Source: Xanthobacteraceae bacterium (GTDB taxonomy: Bacteria; Pseudomonadota; Alphaproteobacteria; Rhizobiales; Xanthobacteraceae). From it: 64,000 nucleotides of DNA. The stretch's first letter is position 1. Each line of letters opens with the position of its first letter. The position numbers were made by a program, and so were the translations under genes. Below, one piece after another: positions 55,167 through 64,000 of the stretch. The DNA is taken from the NCBI GenBank assembly GCA_029239875.1, contig JARBUD010000002.1:186001-250000 (forward strand). The letters are read 5' to 3'. A model generated the notes under the pieces. It made no database searches. It was not told the DNA's origin and saw only the letters and a program-made list of their open reading frames with translations.

Positions 55167-56387
55167 CTACGCGTCGCTCGCCAGCACGTGGCTGCGCACC
55201 AGCGGGTAGACCTGGCCCTTCCAGCGCCGGCCGGAGAACACGCCGTAATGGCCCACTCCCGCCTGCATGTGGTGGCGGCGCAGATGCGGGCGCAGCGAGG
55301 TGCAGATGTCCTGCGCCGCGACCGTCTGGCCGACCGCGCAGATGTCGTCGCGCTCGCCCTCGACGGTGAGCAGCGCCGTGCGGCGGATGGCGCGGAAGTC
55401 GATCTTTTCGCCGCGATAGGTGAGCACGCCGCGCGGCAGCTCGTGCTCCTGGAACACCTTGGCGATGGTCTCGAGATAGAACTCGGCGGCGAGGTCGAGC
55501 ACGGCGAAATACTCGTCGTAGAAGCTCTTGGTGGTCCGTGCCTTCTCGTGCTCGCCCATGGCGAGGTTCTCGAACAGCTCGACATGCGCCTTCACGTGGC
55601 GGTCGAGGTTCATCGCCATGAAGGCGCCGACCTGCACGAAGCCGGGATAGACGCGGCGGCCCGCGCCGGCAAAGCCCGACGGCACGGTGGCGATGAGGTT
55701 CTTCTCGAACCAGTCCAGCGGCTTGGACGTGGCGAGCTCGTTCACCTTGGTCGGGCTGACGCGGGTGTCCACCGGGCCGGCCATCAGCGTCATGGAGAGC
55801 GGCTGGGCGGGATTGTCGTCCTGCGCCATCACTGCCGCGGCGGTCAGCACCTGCACGCAAGGCTGGCAGACGGCGAGCACGTGGCCGCCCGGCCCGATGG
55901 CCTCCAGGAAGCGGATGACGTGCTCGACATAGTCGTCGAAGCCGAAGCGTCCGGCGGAAAGCGGCACGTCGCGGGCATTGGCCCAGTCGGTGACGTAGAC
56001 GTCGTTCTCCGGCAGCAGCGTCCGCACCGTGTCCTGCAGCAGCGTGGCGAAATGGCCGGAGAGCGGGGCGACGACGAGGATGCGCGGCTGCGGCTGGTCG
56101 ACGTCCTTGCGGAAATGCAGCAGCGAGCCGAAGGGCAGCTCCAGCGCCACCTCCTCGATCACCTCGACCTCGCGATTGCCGACCGGCACGCGGTCGACGC
56201 CGAAGGAGGGCCGGGCGTGGCTGAGGCCGGCGCGCTCGACCATCTCCAGCGCCGCCGTGAAGTTGCGGATGAAGGGGCTCTCGCCGAAGCCGTTCATGGT
56301 GGTGCCGAGCGCGCGGCGGGTGAAGCGCGCGGCCATGCGGACGGGATCGAACAGGTCGGCCTGGGCCTGATAGGCGGCGTAGATCAT
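55167..56387 (-). CDS. phaZ: Intracellular polyhydroxyalkanoate depolymerase
   Basis: Alpha/beta-hydrolase that mobilises stored polyhydroxybutyrate. The 406-residue protein starts at MIYAAYQAQADLF, the typical family N-terminus. It carries AVCQPCVQVLTA, where Cys replaces Ser as nucleophile as in Cupriavidus PhaZ1; late catalytic acid and His regions are LLTVEGERDD and AGVGHYGVFSGRRW. The longer frame to 56618 is a Pro-rich extension without support. It indicates PHB storage in the organism. Confidence 0.93.
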   Translation of the reverse strand: MIYAAYQAQADLFDPVRMAARFTRRALGTTMNGFGESPFIRNFTAALEMVERAGLSHARPSFGVDRVPVGNREVEVIEEVALELPFGSLLHFRKDVDQPQPRILVVAPLSGHFATLLQDTVRTLLPENDVYVTDWANARDVPLSAGRFGFDDYVEHVIRFLEAIGPGGHVLAVCQPCVQVLTAAAVMAQDDNPAQPLSMTLMAGPVDTRVSPTKVNELATSKPLDWFEKNLIATVPSGFAGAGRRVYPGFVQVGAFMAMNLDRHVKAHVELFENLAMGEHEKARTTKSFYDEYFAVLDLAAEFYLETIAKVFQEHELPRGVLTYRGEKIDFRAIRRTALLTVEGERDDICAVGQTVAAQDICTSLRPHLRRHHMQAGVGHYGVFSGRRWKGQVYPLVRSHVLASDA

Positions 56388-56659
56388 CGGCGGCGGGTCC
56401 GGCGGCTTGGCGGGCGGGGTCCGCGGCGGGCGCCGGGGAGGCGGGAGACTGTCATGCGGATGTCGCATGCGAGCACGCCACGGCCGCGCCGTAAAGCACC
56501 GGAGAGGGAAATCGGCTCGGCGATCACGGCAAAATCGTAGGGGCGGCGGCATGGAGTGGCCGAGGGACGGCCGGCGGGCGCTCCCGGCTCCGGGATGGCA
56601 CGAATAGTGTTTGCCCAAGGCGGACCGATCATCACGCTTCCCTGCACAGGACGTCCGCC

Positions 56660-57439
56660 ATGCCCGCTTCGCCCTCCAAGTCCAGAACCGCGGCGACGGC
56701 CAAGCCGGCGAGGAAGCCGGCCGCCACGTCCGCGCCGGCGGGCGCCAAGACGGAGCCCGGGAGCGCGAAGGCCCGGCCGAAGGCGCCCGCGGCGACCCTG
56801 ACCATCAGTAGCAAGAACTATTCCTCATGGTCGCTGCGCGGCTTCCTGCTGTGCCGGCTGGCGGGGCTGGACATTGCCGAGGCGCGCGTGTCGGCGGACG
56901 ATCCGAGCATCCGCGCCGAGCTGCTGCTGCAATCCTCGTCCTTCCTCGTGCCGCGGCTCGACCATGCGGGGCTGCGCATCTGGGACACGCTCGCCATCGC
57001 CGAATACCTGCACGAATTGAAGCCGGCGGCCGGACTTCTGCCCAAGGACCGGGCAGCGCGGGCGCATTGCCGCTCGATCTGCGGCGAGATGCATTCCGGC
57101 TTCGCCAATCTGCGCTCGGCGCTGCCGATGAACATCAAGGCGAGCCATCCCGGCTTCAAGGTATGGACGGGCGCGCAGGCCGACATCGAGCGCATCCTGG
57201 CGATCTGGCGCGAGTGCCTGAAGAAATATGGGGGGCCGTATCTGTTCGGCGCCGCGCCGACCATGGCCGACGCGATGTACGCGCCGGTCTGCTCACGCTT
57301 CACCACCTATGACGTGAAGCTCGACGCCCCGACGCGCGCCTATTGCCGGACGATCCTCGCTTTGCCGGCGATGCAGGAATGGAGCGCCGCCGCGCTCGAC
57401 GAGCCGGAGGAGATGGAGGAGCTGGACGTGGAGTTCTGA
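56660..57439 (+). CDS. Glutathione S-transferase family protein with basic Ala/Pro/Lys N-terminal tail
   Basis: A 259-residue protein. From about residue 47 it has a GST thioredoxin fold with the SSKNYSSWSLRG motif of YfcF/zeta-like GSTs, then an all-helical C-terminal domain. The first 46 residues are a low-complexity Ala/Pro/Lys tail, not part of the GST fold and unusual for the family. It is divergent from phaZ. Confidence 0.87.
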   Translation: MPASPSKSRTAATAKPARKPAATSAPAGAKTEPGSAKARPKAPAATLTISSKNYSSWSLRGFLLCRLAGLDIAEARVSADDPSIRAELLLQSSSFLVPRLDHAGLRIWDTLAIAEYLHELKPAAGLLPKDRAARAHCRSICGEMHSGFANLRSALPMNIKASHPGFKVWTGAQADIERILAIWRECLKKYGGPYLFGAAPTMADAMYAPVCSRFTTYDVKLDAPTRAYCRTILALPAMQEWSAAALDEPEEMEELDVEF

Positions 57440-57626
57440 GGGGTAGGCGCGTCGCGGTTCGGGGATTGGCGAGAGGTCTAAATACAATCTTGACGGGAAT
57501 AAATCTCAAGTGAAACTATAGCGGATAAGGGCCGCCCCTAGACGGATGATGCGGCGCCCGCAAGTTGGCGATCCGACGTGCGCAGTCGAAGTTGCAGTTC
57601 CATGTCGACCCGGGGGGAGTTCGGCG

Positions 57627-58262
57627 GTGACGAGTATCTTCAAGGACAGCAACGCGCCCTATGTGCTCGCGATTCTGGTCGGGGCCCTTAGTTGGCTGCT
57701 GAATTCTGCCATTGCGGAACTGAGGGACACGCGCTTCATCGAATACACCATCTCCTATTCCGGGGAAGGGAAAACCCGCGAGGCAACTGTCAGGTTGCAG
57801 AACAGATCGATGAGCCAGCCGATAAGCGTTGGGGCATTCGTCTTTCAATGTCTCCTGCAGCCGGGTCAGACAGGCCCATGTTTCAGGGAACTGCCCGGCT
57901 CGGGCCAAACGGTCGAGTTCGTTCGAAGTGGCTCCATCTGGTTGCGGTCCGACCCGATGCCCGTAACGCCCACAATCACGACCGTGAATGCGGTCGTCCC
58001 ACCCCGAGCTCAGGTGGCCTATCGCATGGGGCTCGTGGGCAACAACGCGGAAATTCGCGTTGGCTATGACCTGGCCGGTGTCAGCCTCGCCGCCTCTGGC
58101 GGTAATTCGGCGGCAATTATATTCGTTAAGGGCCCAACAATCGAAGGCTTCGTGCTGGCAAACTATCTTAGGATTATTATTTACTCTTTGATCTTCTTCG
58201 GTGGATTGTTCTCTTTATGGATTTCTGTTGCATTTGTACGTTTCGCGTATGGAAAATCATAA
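57627..58262 (+). CDS. Unrecognised membrane-anchored protein
   Basis: A 211-residue protein from GTG 57627, which has GGGGAG eight bases upstream; the ATG at 57546 is less likely. It has a transmembrane helix near residues 12-28 and another near 177-203, with a beta-rich region between. The topology suggests both ends in the membrane and a periplasmic middle domain. Codon use is less GC-biased than neighbours, strongly so near the 3' end. It is followed after 49 bases by a secreted protein gene. I do not recognise it. Confidence 0.65.
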   Translation: MTSIFKDSNAPYVLAILVGALSWLLNSAIAELRDTRFIEYTISYSGEGKTREATVRLQNRSMSQPISVGAFVFQCLLQPGQTGPCFRELPGSGQTVEFVRSGSIWLRSDPMPVTPTITTVNAVVPPRAQVAYRMGLVGNNAEIRVGYDLAGVSLAASGGNSAAIIFVKGPTIEGFVLANYLRIIIYSLIFFGGLFSLWISVAFVRFAYGKS

Positions 58263-58311
58263 GCCGACTCGTCGGGAACGAACGCGGGGACGCGAGGCGA
58301 GGGAGAGAAAA

Positions 58312-59187
58312 ATGGGACGATGGGTCCGTTTGGGCATCTCGTGCGGTTGGGTGATGGCTCTCTGCGGCTGGTTGTCGGTCGACACAACCGCCGCCGAGCC
58401 GGTCAAGGTTCGGATCATCACCAGGACGAACGACAATGTGGCAGTGAACGTTACGATCGAACGCCAGAAAGATGGTGGCGAGTGGAAAAATGCCAATGCC
58501 ACATCAAGGGGAATGGGAGTTTATGAGCTTTTCGAAGAAGTATGTAACGATACCATAGCATATAGAGCTATTTCCACGAGGTCTTTTATTGCCCAGATCA
58601 CAATAAGAGAGGTGAAGTGTACGTATCCGGAGGTCGTTTTCGCAGACTTCTATGTGACCTCGGCGGCAACTTTGATCGAGCGCTTCACCGAGACCGAGGC
58701 CTGGATCAGGGCGCTCCGCGGTATCGAGAATGCCGAAGGCTACGCTGCGATGTATGCCGACGAGGTTCGTGCGGCCTATGCCAACGCGGACTATGGCAAG
58801 ATCGCGATCCTGGGCAGCGAGATCGCAAGCCAGCTGAGAGCAGCCGGAAAGCCACAGGATGCAGAAGCCTTCGCCGTGCTCTCGGTGGACGCGACCGCGC
58901 GGGGCGCCGCCGTCCGGCGGAAGCTGGATCCGGATTCCATTCAGGTTCTGGTCTTCGATCCCGTCGTGAGCAGCGTCGTCCTGTCGGAGCAAGCGCGGTC
59001 CGTTCTTGAGACCTATCAAATCGAGGATCTGGGATTCACCAAGTCGGCCCCAACCTTCGGCAAGGCGGACTGGAAGACCATGCGTAGCTTGGACGGGGGA
59101 CAGAAGGTTCTCAGCTCCCGGGTGCGTCTTCCCGAGGCAGCCGTCACGGATTTCACCGCCGATCCGTTCCTTTCTGGGATGCCGTAG
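58312..59187 (+). CDS. Unrecognised secreted protein
   Basis: A 291-residue protein from ATG 58312, with GGAG seven bases upstream, and an N-terminal signal peptide ending near TTAAEP. An early beta-rich domain (to about residue 110) has two cysteines, and a helical region follows. The early part of the gene is distinctly AT-richer than the genome. It probably forms an operon with the preceding membrane protein gene. No family recognised. Confidence 0.68.
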   Translation: MGRWVRLGISCGWVMALCGWLSVDTTAAEPVKVRIITRTNDNVAVNVTIERQKDGGEWKNANATSRGMGVYELFEEVCNDTIAYRAISTRSFIAQITIREVKCTYPEVVFADFYVTSAATLIERFTETEAWIRALRGIENAEGYAAMYADEVRAAYANADYGKIAILGSEIASQLRAAGKPQDAEAFAVLSVDATARGAAVRRKLDPDSIQVLVFDPVVSSVVLSEQARSVLETYQIEDLGFTKSAPTFGKADWKTMRSLDGGQKVLSSRVRLPEAAVTDFTADPFLSGMP

Positions 59188-59244
59188 CCCGCTTGAAGCG
59201 ATGCGGCGTGCCGGCTGCGGGTCATGGCCGCCAGCGCGGCCTCC

Positions 59245-62202
59245 TCAATGCGCCTCTTCCCAGTTCTCTGCGGCGCGGGCGTCGACCTTCAGCGGCACCC
59301 GCAGGGACACGGCCGGGAACGGCGCCAGCTCCATGGTCTCGCGCACCACGGGAAGCGTGGCGGCGATCTCGTCGTCGGGCACTTCGAAGATCAGCTCGTC
59401 ATGCACCTGCAGGAGCATGCGGGCGGATAGGCCCGCCTTCTCCAGCGCGCCGTCCATGCGCGCCATGGCGCGGCGGATGATGTCGGCGGCCGAGCCCTGC
59501 AAGCGCGCGTTGATCGCCGCGCGCTCGTTGAAGGCGCGGATGGACGGGTTCTTCGCGTTGATGTCCGGGTAGTGGCAGCGCCGGCCGAACAGCGTCTCCA
59601 CATAGCCGTGCTCGCGGGCGAAGTTGCGAGTCTCGTCCATATAGGCGCGGATGCCGGGGAAGCGCTCGAAATAGCGCTTGATGTAGGCGCCGGCCTCCTC
59701 GCGGGGAATGGAGAGCTGGTTGGCCAGCCCGAAGGCCGAGATGCCGTAGATGATGCCGAAATTGATCGCCTTGGCCCGCCGGCGCACCTCGCCCGGCATG
59801 CCTTCCACCGGCACGCCGAACATCTCCGACGCCGTCATCGCATGGATATCGAGCCCGTCCTGGAAGGCCTGGCGCAATGACGGGGTGTCGGCGATCTCGG
59901 CGAGCAGGCGCAGCTCGATCTGCGAATAGTCGGCCGAGACCAGCTTGTGGCCGGGAGCGGCGATGAAGGCTTTTCTGATCTTGCGGCCTTCCTCGGTGCG
60001 CACCGGGATGTTCTGCAAATTCGGCTCGGACGAGGAGAGCCGGCCCGTGGTGGTGGCGGCGAGCGCGAAGGAGGTGTGGACGCGTCCGGTCTCCTTGTTC
60101 ACGTAAGTGGGCAGCGCGTCGGTATAGGTGGATTTCAGCTTCTGCAGCTGGCGCCAGTCGAGGATGCGGCGCGGCAGTTCGTGGCCCTGCTCGGCCAGCT
60201 CCTCCAGCACGTCGGCGCCGGTGGACCACGCCCCGGTCGGCGTCTTGCGCCCGCCGGGGATCTGCATCTTGCCGAACAATATGTCGCCGAGCTGCTTGGG
60301 CGAGCCGGGGTTGAAGGTCTCCCCCGCCATCTCGGAGATCTCGGCCTCCAGCCGGCCCATCCCTTGAGCGAACTCGCCGGAGAGGCGCGAGAGCATCTGC
60401 CGGTCGATGGTGATGCCGCGCTCTTCCATCTGCGCGAGCACGGTGACCAGCGGGCGCTCCAGCGTCTCGTAGACCGTGGTCTTGCCCTCAGCGGCGAGGC
60501 GGGGTTTCAGCACGCGCCACAGCCGCAGCGTGACGTCGGCGTCCTCCGCCGCGTAGTCGGTCGCCTTGTCGATGGCGGCGCGGTCGAAGCAGATCTGACC
60601 CTTGCCCTTGCCGCACACCTCCTCGAACTTGATCGGCGTGTGGCCGAGCCAGCGCATGGAGAGCGGGTCCATGCCGTGCGGCGAGGCGCCGGCGTCGAGC
60701 ACATAGGAGACGAGCATGGTGTCGTCATACGGCCCGAGCTCGATGCCGAGGCGCTTGAGGATCAGCCAGTCATATTTGAGGTTCTGGCCGATCTTGAGCA
60801 CGCCGGGATGCTCCATCAGCGGCTTGATCGCGGCGACGGCGTCGGGAATCGGGATCTGGTTCGGCAGCAGCCCTTCGCTGAACAGGCCCTCGTCGCCGCC
60901 CTTGTGGCTGAGCGGCACGTAGCAGGCCTCGTTCGGCGCGGTGGCCAGCGAGAAGCCGACGATGTCGGCCTGCATCGGGTCGAGGCCGGTGGTCTCGGTG
61001 TCGACCGCGACAAAGCCGAGGTCGAAGGCGCGGGCGACCCATTCCTTCAGTCGCTCCAGCGTGGTGACCGTCTCGTATTTCGAGCGGTCGACCGGGGTGG
61101 CGGTGGCCTCCTTGATGCGCGCGGCAGACAGCGCCTGCGGGGTGAGCCCGCTTTCGCCCGCCGCGGGCGGCTCGATACCCTCGGGGATGGCCGACCGGTC
61201 GGTGTCCGGGTCGAGGCCGGCGCGCAGCTCGTCGCTTTCGTGCCCACCGGCCTTCAGCCCGGAATCGGGCTCGATGGCGGCGGCCTCGATCTCATAGGCC
61301 TCGGCGACGCGGCGGGTGAGCGTGTTGAACTCCATCGCCTTGAGGAAGGCGATGAGCTTCTTGCCCTCCGGCTCGACCACGGCGATGTCGTCGAGCGGCA
61401 CATCGAGCGGCACGTCGCGCTTGAGCGTCACCAGTTCGCGCGAGAGCCGCGCCTGGTCGGCGAACTCGATGAGGTTCTCGCGGCGCTTGGTCTGCTTGAT
61501 CTCCTCGGCGCGGGCCAGCAGCGTGTCGAGGTCGCCATATTCGGACAGAAGCTGCGCCGCGGTCTTGATGCCGATGCCCGGCACGCCCGGAACGTTGTCG
61601 ACGCTATCGCCGGCGAGCGACTGCACATCGACCACCTTCTCCGGCCCGACGCCGAATTTCTCGAACACTTCCTCGACGCCGATAGCGCGGTCCTTCATCG
61701 GGTCGTACATGCGCACGCGGGAGCCTTCCACGAGCTGCATCAGGTCCTTGTCGGAGGAGATGATGGTGACCAGCGCGCCTTTTGCCTTTGCGAGTTCGGC
61801 ATAGGTCGCCATCAAATCGTCGGCCTCGTACTTGTCCTGCTCGACGCAGGCGAGGTCGAACGCGCGAGTCGCTTCCCGAATGAGCGGGAACTGCGGGATC
61901 AGATCCTCCGGCAGATCCGGGCGCTGCGCCTTGTAGAGCGGGTATATGTCCTTGCGGAAGGTCTGCTCGGACTTGTCGAACACGACGGCGAGATGGGTCG
62001 GGGCCGGCGAGAAGCCCTGAGCCCGCACCAGCTTCCACAGCATGTTGCAGAACCCCGCCACCGCGCCGACAGGCAGCTTGTCCGACGGACGGGTGAGCGG
62101 CGGCAGCGCGTGATAGGCGCGGAAGATATAGGCGGAGCCGTCGATCAGGACGACGTGGTCGCCGGCTTCGACAGGATCCTGACGGGGGTCTTGCTCGGGC
62201 AT
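59245..62202 (-). CDS. polA: DNA polymerase I
   Basis: Repair and Okazaki-fragment-processing polymerase of 985 residues. It has an N-terminal 5'-3' exonuclease (VLIDGSAYIFRAYHAL), a 3'-5' proofreading domain with the intact DTETTGLDP motif, and the polymerase domain with SADYSQIELRLLAEI, KAINFGIIYG and LLQVHDELIFE. ATG 62202 has GGAG seven bases upstream. Divergent from truA across a repeat-filled gap. Confidence 0.97.
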   Translation of the reverse strand: MPEQDPRQDPVEAGDHVVLIDGSAYIFRAYHALPPLTRPSDKLPVGAVAGFCNMLWKLVRAQGFSPAPTHLAVVFDKSEQTFRKDIYPLYKAQRPDLPEDLIPQFPLIREATRAFDLACVEQDKYEADDLMATYAELAKAKGALVTIISSDKDLMQLVEGSRVRMYDPMKDRAIGVEEVFEKFGVGPEKVVDVQSLAGDSVDNVPGVPGIGIKTAAQLLSEYGDLDTLLARAEEIKQTKRRENLIEFADQARLSRELVTLKRDVPLDVPLDDIAVVEPEGKKLIAFLKAMEFNTLTRRVAEAYEIEAAAIEPDSGLKAGGHESDELRAGLDPDTDRSAIPEGIEPPAAGESGLTPQALSAARIKEATATPVDRSKYETVTTLERLKEWVARAFDLGFVAVDTETTGLDPMQADIVGFSLATAPNEACYVPLSHKGGDEGLFSEGLLPNQIPIPDAVAAIKPLMEHPGVLKIGQNLKYDWLILKRLGIELGPYDDTMLVSYVLDAGASPHGMDPLSMRWLGHTPIKFEEVCGKGKGQICFDRAAIDKATDYAAEDADVTLRLWRVLKPRLAAEGKTTVYETLERPLVTVLAQMEERGITIDRQMLSRLSGEFAQGMGRLEAEISEMAGETFNPGSPKQLGDILFGKMQIPGGRKTPTGAWSTGADVLEELAEQGHELPRRILDWRQLQKLKSTYTDALPTYVNKETGRVHTSFALAATTTGRLSSSEPNLQNIPVRTEEGRKIRKAFIAAPGHKLVSADYSQIELRLLAEIADTPSLRQAFQDGLDIHAMTASEMFGVPVEGMPGEVRRRAKAINFGIIYGISAFGLANQLSIPREEAGAYIKRYFERFPGIRAYMDETRNFAREHGYVETLFGRRCHYPDINAKNPSIRAFNERAAINARLQGSAADIIRRAMARMDGALEKAGLSARMLLQVHDELIFEVPDDEIAATLPVVRETMELAPFPAVSLRVPLKVDARAAENWEEAH

Positions 62203-62339
62203 TCGGGGCTCCGTTGGGAGCGGGCAAGCCCGCCCCAATTTCGATTGCCTGAGCTGCGCTCAGGCGGCCGCACGATGCCCGAAGCGGGGCCGGCGGGGCA
62301 AGGGGCGATGCCCTCTTGTTCGATGTCATCCGCCTCAGC

Positions 62340-62425
62340 CGTCATCCCGGCCGAAGCGTAGCGCAGAGCCGGGATCGCCAACCGGCTTGCGATCCCGGAT
62401 CGGCCTCCGGCCGTCCGGGATGACG
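62340..62425. repeat. Family A palindromic repeat
   Basis: Arms CGTCATCCCGG and CCGGGATGACG with inner GAGCCGGGATCG and CGATCCCGGATCGG and GGCCTCCGGCC. It occupies the polA-truA gap together with the family C copy that follows; no gene is visible in that gap. Confidence 0.86.
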
Positions 62426-62441
62426 CGTACCCAAGAAACAT

Positions 62442-62510
62442 CCCTCATCTCCGGACTTGATCCGGGGATCCAGAAGACTGGGTGCCCGGGGTCAAGCCCG
62501 GGCATGAGGG
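62442..62510. repeat. Family C palindromic repeat
   Basis: CCTCATCTCCGGACTTGA and TCCGGGGATCCAGAAG, then GTGCCCGGGGTCAAGC and GCCCGGGCATGAGG. A diverged C copy, 16 bases after a family A copy. Confidence 0.78.
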
Positions 62511-62554
62511 CGTGCTTGGGGTGACGCCGCGCCTTCCCGGCGCTACAGAGCCGC

Positions 62555-63307
62555 ATGCCCCGCTACAAGCTCACCATCGAATATGACGGTACGCCGTTTG
62601 TCGGCTGGCAGATCCAGGCCGAGGGCGCGAGCGTGCAGGGCGCGCTGGCGCAAGCCGTGACGCGCCTCACCGGCGAGCAGGTCGCGGTGCACGGCGCCGG
62701 CCGCACGGATGCCGGCGTGCATGCCACCGGGCAGGTGGCGCATGTCGAACTCTCCCGCGACTGGAAGCCGGACACGGTGCGCGACGCGCTCAATGCGCAT
62801 CTGCGCCCGCTCCCGATCGCGGTGCTGTCCGCCGAGCTTGCGGCGGATGATTTCCACGCCCGCTTCTCCGCCACCGGCCGGCGCTATGTCTATCGCATCA
62901 TAGCGCGGCGGCCGGACCTCGCGCTGGAGCGGAACCGGGCGTGGCGGGTGCTGCGCGCGCTCGACGCTCAAGCGATGGCGCAGGGCGCGGTGCGGCTCGT
63001 CGGCCGGCACGACTTCACCACCTTCCGCGCGGTCGGCTGCCAGGCTGCCTCGCCGGTGAAGACGCTCGACCGGCTGGAGGTGGAAGAGGTCGCCACCGAA
63101 GGACCGGGCATGGAGATTCGCGTGCACGCGGCGGCGCGGTCCTTCCTGCACCACCAGGTGCGCTCCATGGTCGGCACGCTGGTGAAGGTCGGCGAGGGTG
63201 CCTGGACGGCGGACGACGTCACCGCCGCTTTGGAGGCCAAGGACCGCACCCGCTGCGGCCCGATGGCGCCGTCGGCGGGGCTGTATCTGGCGGAAGTGAC
63301 GTATTGA
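62555..63307 (+). CDS. truA: tRNA pseudouridine(38-40) synthase
   Basis: Converts uridines 38-40 of the tRNA anticodon stem to pseudouridine. The 250-residue protein starts [15 protein letters not shown] and has the catalytic Asp52 in [14 protein letters not shown], plus [14 protein letters not shown] near the C-terminus. The 352-base upstream gap to polA contains only repeats. Confidence 0.97.
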   Translation: MPRYKLTIEYDGTPFVGWQIQAEGASVQGALAQAVTRLTGEQVAVHGAGRTDAGVHATGQVAHVELSRDWKPDTVRDALNAHLRPLPIAVLSAELAADDFHARFSATGRRYVYRIIARRPDLALERNRAWRVLRALDAQAMAQGAVRLVGRHDFTTFRAVGCQAASPVKTLDRLEVEEVATEGPGMEIRVHAAARSFLHHQVRSMVGTLVKVGEGAWTADDVTAALEAKDRTRCGPMAPSAGLYLAEVTY

Positions 63308-63338
63308 GGCTCGCCTCTCGCAGGCGCGAAGAGAAAGC

Positions 63339-63428
63339 CGTCATCCCGGCCGGAGCGCAGCGGAGAGCCGGGATCGCTCTCCAATCGGGTCACGATCCCG
63401 GATCGGCCTGCGGCCGTCCGGGATGACG
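63339..63428. repeat. Family A palindromic repeat
   Basis: Arms CGTCATCCCGG and CCGGGATGACG, inner GAGCCGGGATCG and CGATCCCGGATCGG. It lies between convergent truA and the dihydroorotase gene, almost identical to the 4980 copy. Confidence 0.86.
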
Positions 63429-63435
63429 ACAACCT

Positions 63436-64000
63436 TTATCCCAGCCGTTCGATCAGCGTCGGCGCGCGGGTCGGGGCGGGGCTGCGCAGCGCTTCGAGGA
63501 AACGGATCGGCGCGCCCTGCGAGGGCGTCGTGAGCTCGCCTTCCCACATCACCTTGCGGCCGCGTATGAGCGTCCCGACCGGCCAGCCGGTAACCTCGAC
63601 GCCGTCATAGGGCGTCCAGCCGGGCTTGGAGGCGATCCACGAATTGCGGATGGTCTCGCGGCGCTTCAGGTCGACGACGGTGAAGTCGGCGTCGTAGCCG
63701 ACCGCGATCCGCCCCTTGGTGGCGATGTTGAAGATGCGTGCAGGCCCGGCGCTGGAGAGGTCGACGAAGCGCTCCAGCGTCAGCCGGCCGGCATTCACAT
63801 GGTCGAGCATCATCGGCACCAGCGTCTGCACCCCGGTCATGCCGGAGGGGCTGCCGGGGTAAGGCTTGGCCTTCTCCTCGAGCGTGTGCGGCGCGTGGTC
63901 GGAGCCGAGCACATCGACGACGCCCTCATTGAGGCCGCGCCACAGCCCGTCGCGGTGATGGGCGCTGCGCACCGGCGGGTTCATCTGCACCAGCGTGCCG
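63436..64000 (-). CDS. pyrC: Dihydroorotase, C-terminal part (runs off the window)
   Basis: Pyrimidine biosynthesis amidohydrolase that cyclises carbamoyl aspartate. About 188 C-terminal residues are present, including the metal-site DVLGSDHAPHTLEEK and the conserved GMTGVQTLVPMML and GRIAVGYDADFTVVD segments. The gene is read toward lower coordinates and its N-terminal half lies beyond base 64000. An allantoinase or another class I dihydroorotase-like enzyme is a less likely alternative. Confidence 0.88.
   Translation of the reverse strand, partial: GTLVQMNPPVRSAHHRDGLWRGLNEGVVDVLGSDHAPHTLEEKAKPYPGSPSGMTGVQTLVPMMLDHVNAGRLTLERFVDLSSAGPARIFNIATKGRIAVGYDADFTVVDLKRRETIRNSWIASKPGWTPYDGVEVTGWPVGTLIRGRKVMWEGELTTPSQGAPIRFLEALRSPAPTRAPTLIERLG

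Overview
This window is a GC-rich chromosomal segment of an alphaproteobacterium, most likely a Hyphomicrobiales member near the Xanthobacteraceae (Ancylobacter, Starkeya or Xanthobacter-like). The pointers are the order hisB-DUF2628-hisH-hisA-hisF-hisE-coaA, the hrcA-grpE/rph-rdgB-hemW block, the DUF1150-Hsp20 pair, aroA-cmk, the TIGR02300 acidic protein, ornithine-lipid OlsB, homospermidine synthase, an intracellular PHA depolymerase and a soluble NAD-dependent formate dehydrogenase. The genus is inference. No prophage, insertion sequence, transposase or CRISPR array was seen.

Layout. 1-4923: histidine operon ending in pantothenate kinase; a possible hslV start lies on the opposite strand at the left edge. 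5075-6735: AlkB and a secreted protein of unknown role. 7055-11587: hrcA-grpE facing rph-rdgB-hemW. 11729-15487: an LpoA/LppC-like lipoprotein divergent from rsmI-yraN, then gshB. 15563-19495 (minus): DUF1150, Hsp20, OlsB and YifB. 19728-25755: the complete formate dehydrogenase operon fdsG-fdsB-fdsA-fdhD-fdsD, which oxidises formate to CO2 and yields NADH. 26021-27847: Kef-type K+/H+ antiporter. 28137-31525 (minus): gnd-zwf-HAD hydrolase, the oxidative pentose phosphate branch. 31772-37188: a large Cache-HAMP-GAF-HD-GYP sensor, a secreted chorismate-lyase-like protein and a thiamine-diphosphate decarboxylase. 37353-37428: tRNA-Ala(GGC). 37594-47213: TIGR02300 protein, aroA, cmk, a carboxymuconolactone-decarboxylase-like protein, cobF, an AT-rich two-gene island, an EAL phosphodiesterase and rpsA. 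47326-52000: MarR-GNAT fusion, EamA transporter, ArsR regulator and small enzymes. 52209-64000: ferrochelatase, homospermidine synthase, PHA depolymerase, GST, two unrecognised envelope-associated genes, polA, truA and the C-terminal part of a dihydroorotase cut by the right edge.

The best candidate for an undescribed system is the island at 41559-43254. Two overlapping genes of strikingly low GC encode a 341-residue protein with only faint resemblance to nucleoid-associated NA37/YejK proteins, and a stand-alone RelA/SpoT-type nucleotidyltransferase with all main synthetase motifs. The pair sits within what is normally a tight aroA-cmk-rpsA cluster, suggesting horizontally acquired cargo such as a toxSAS-like toxin-antitoxin or anti-phage module.

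A second theme is intergenic DNA. Three families of long palindromic repeats (A, B and C below) fill many gaps between genes. Several promoter regions carry clear palindromes: a LysR-type box before fdsG, a CRP-type site before olsB, a MarR-type operator before the MarR-GNAT gene, and a sigma32-like promoter plus leader hairpin before hsp20.
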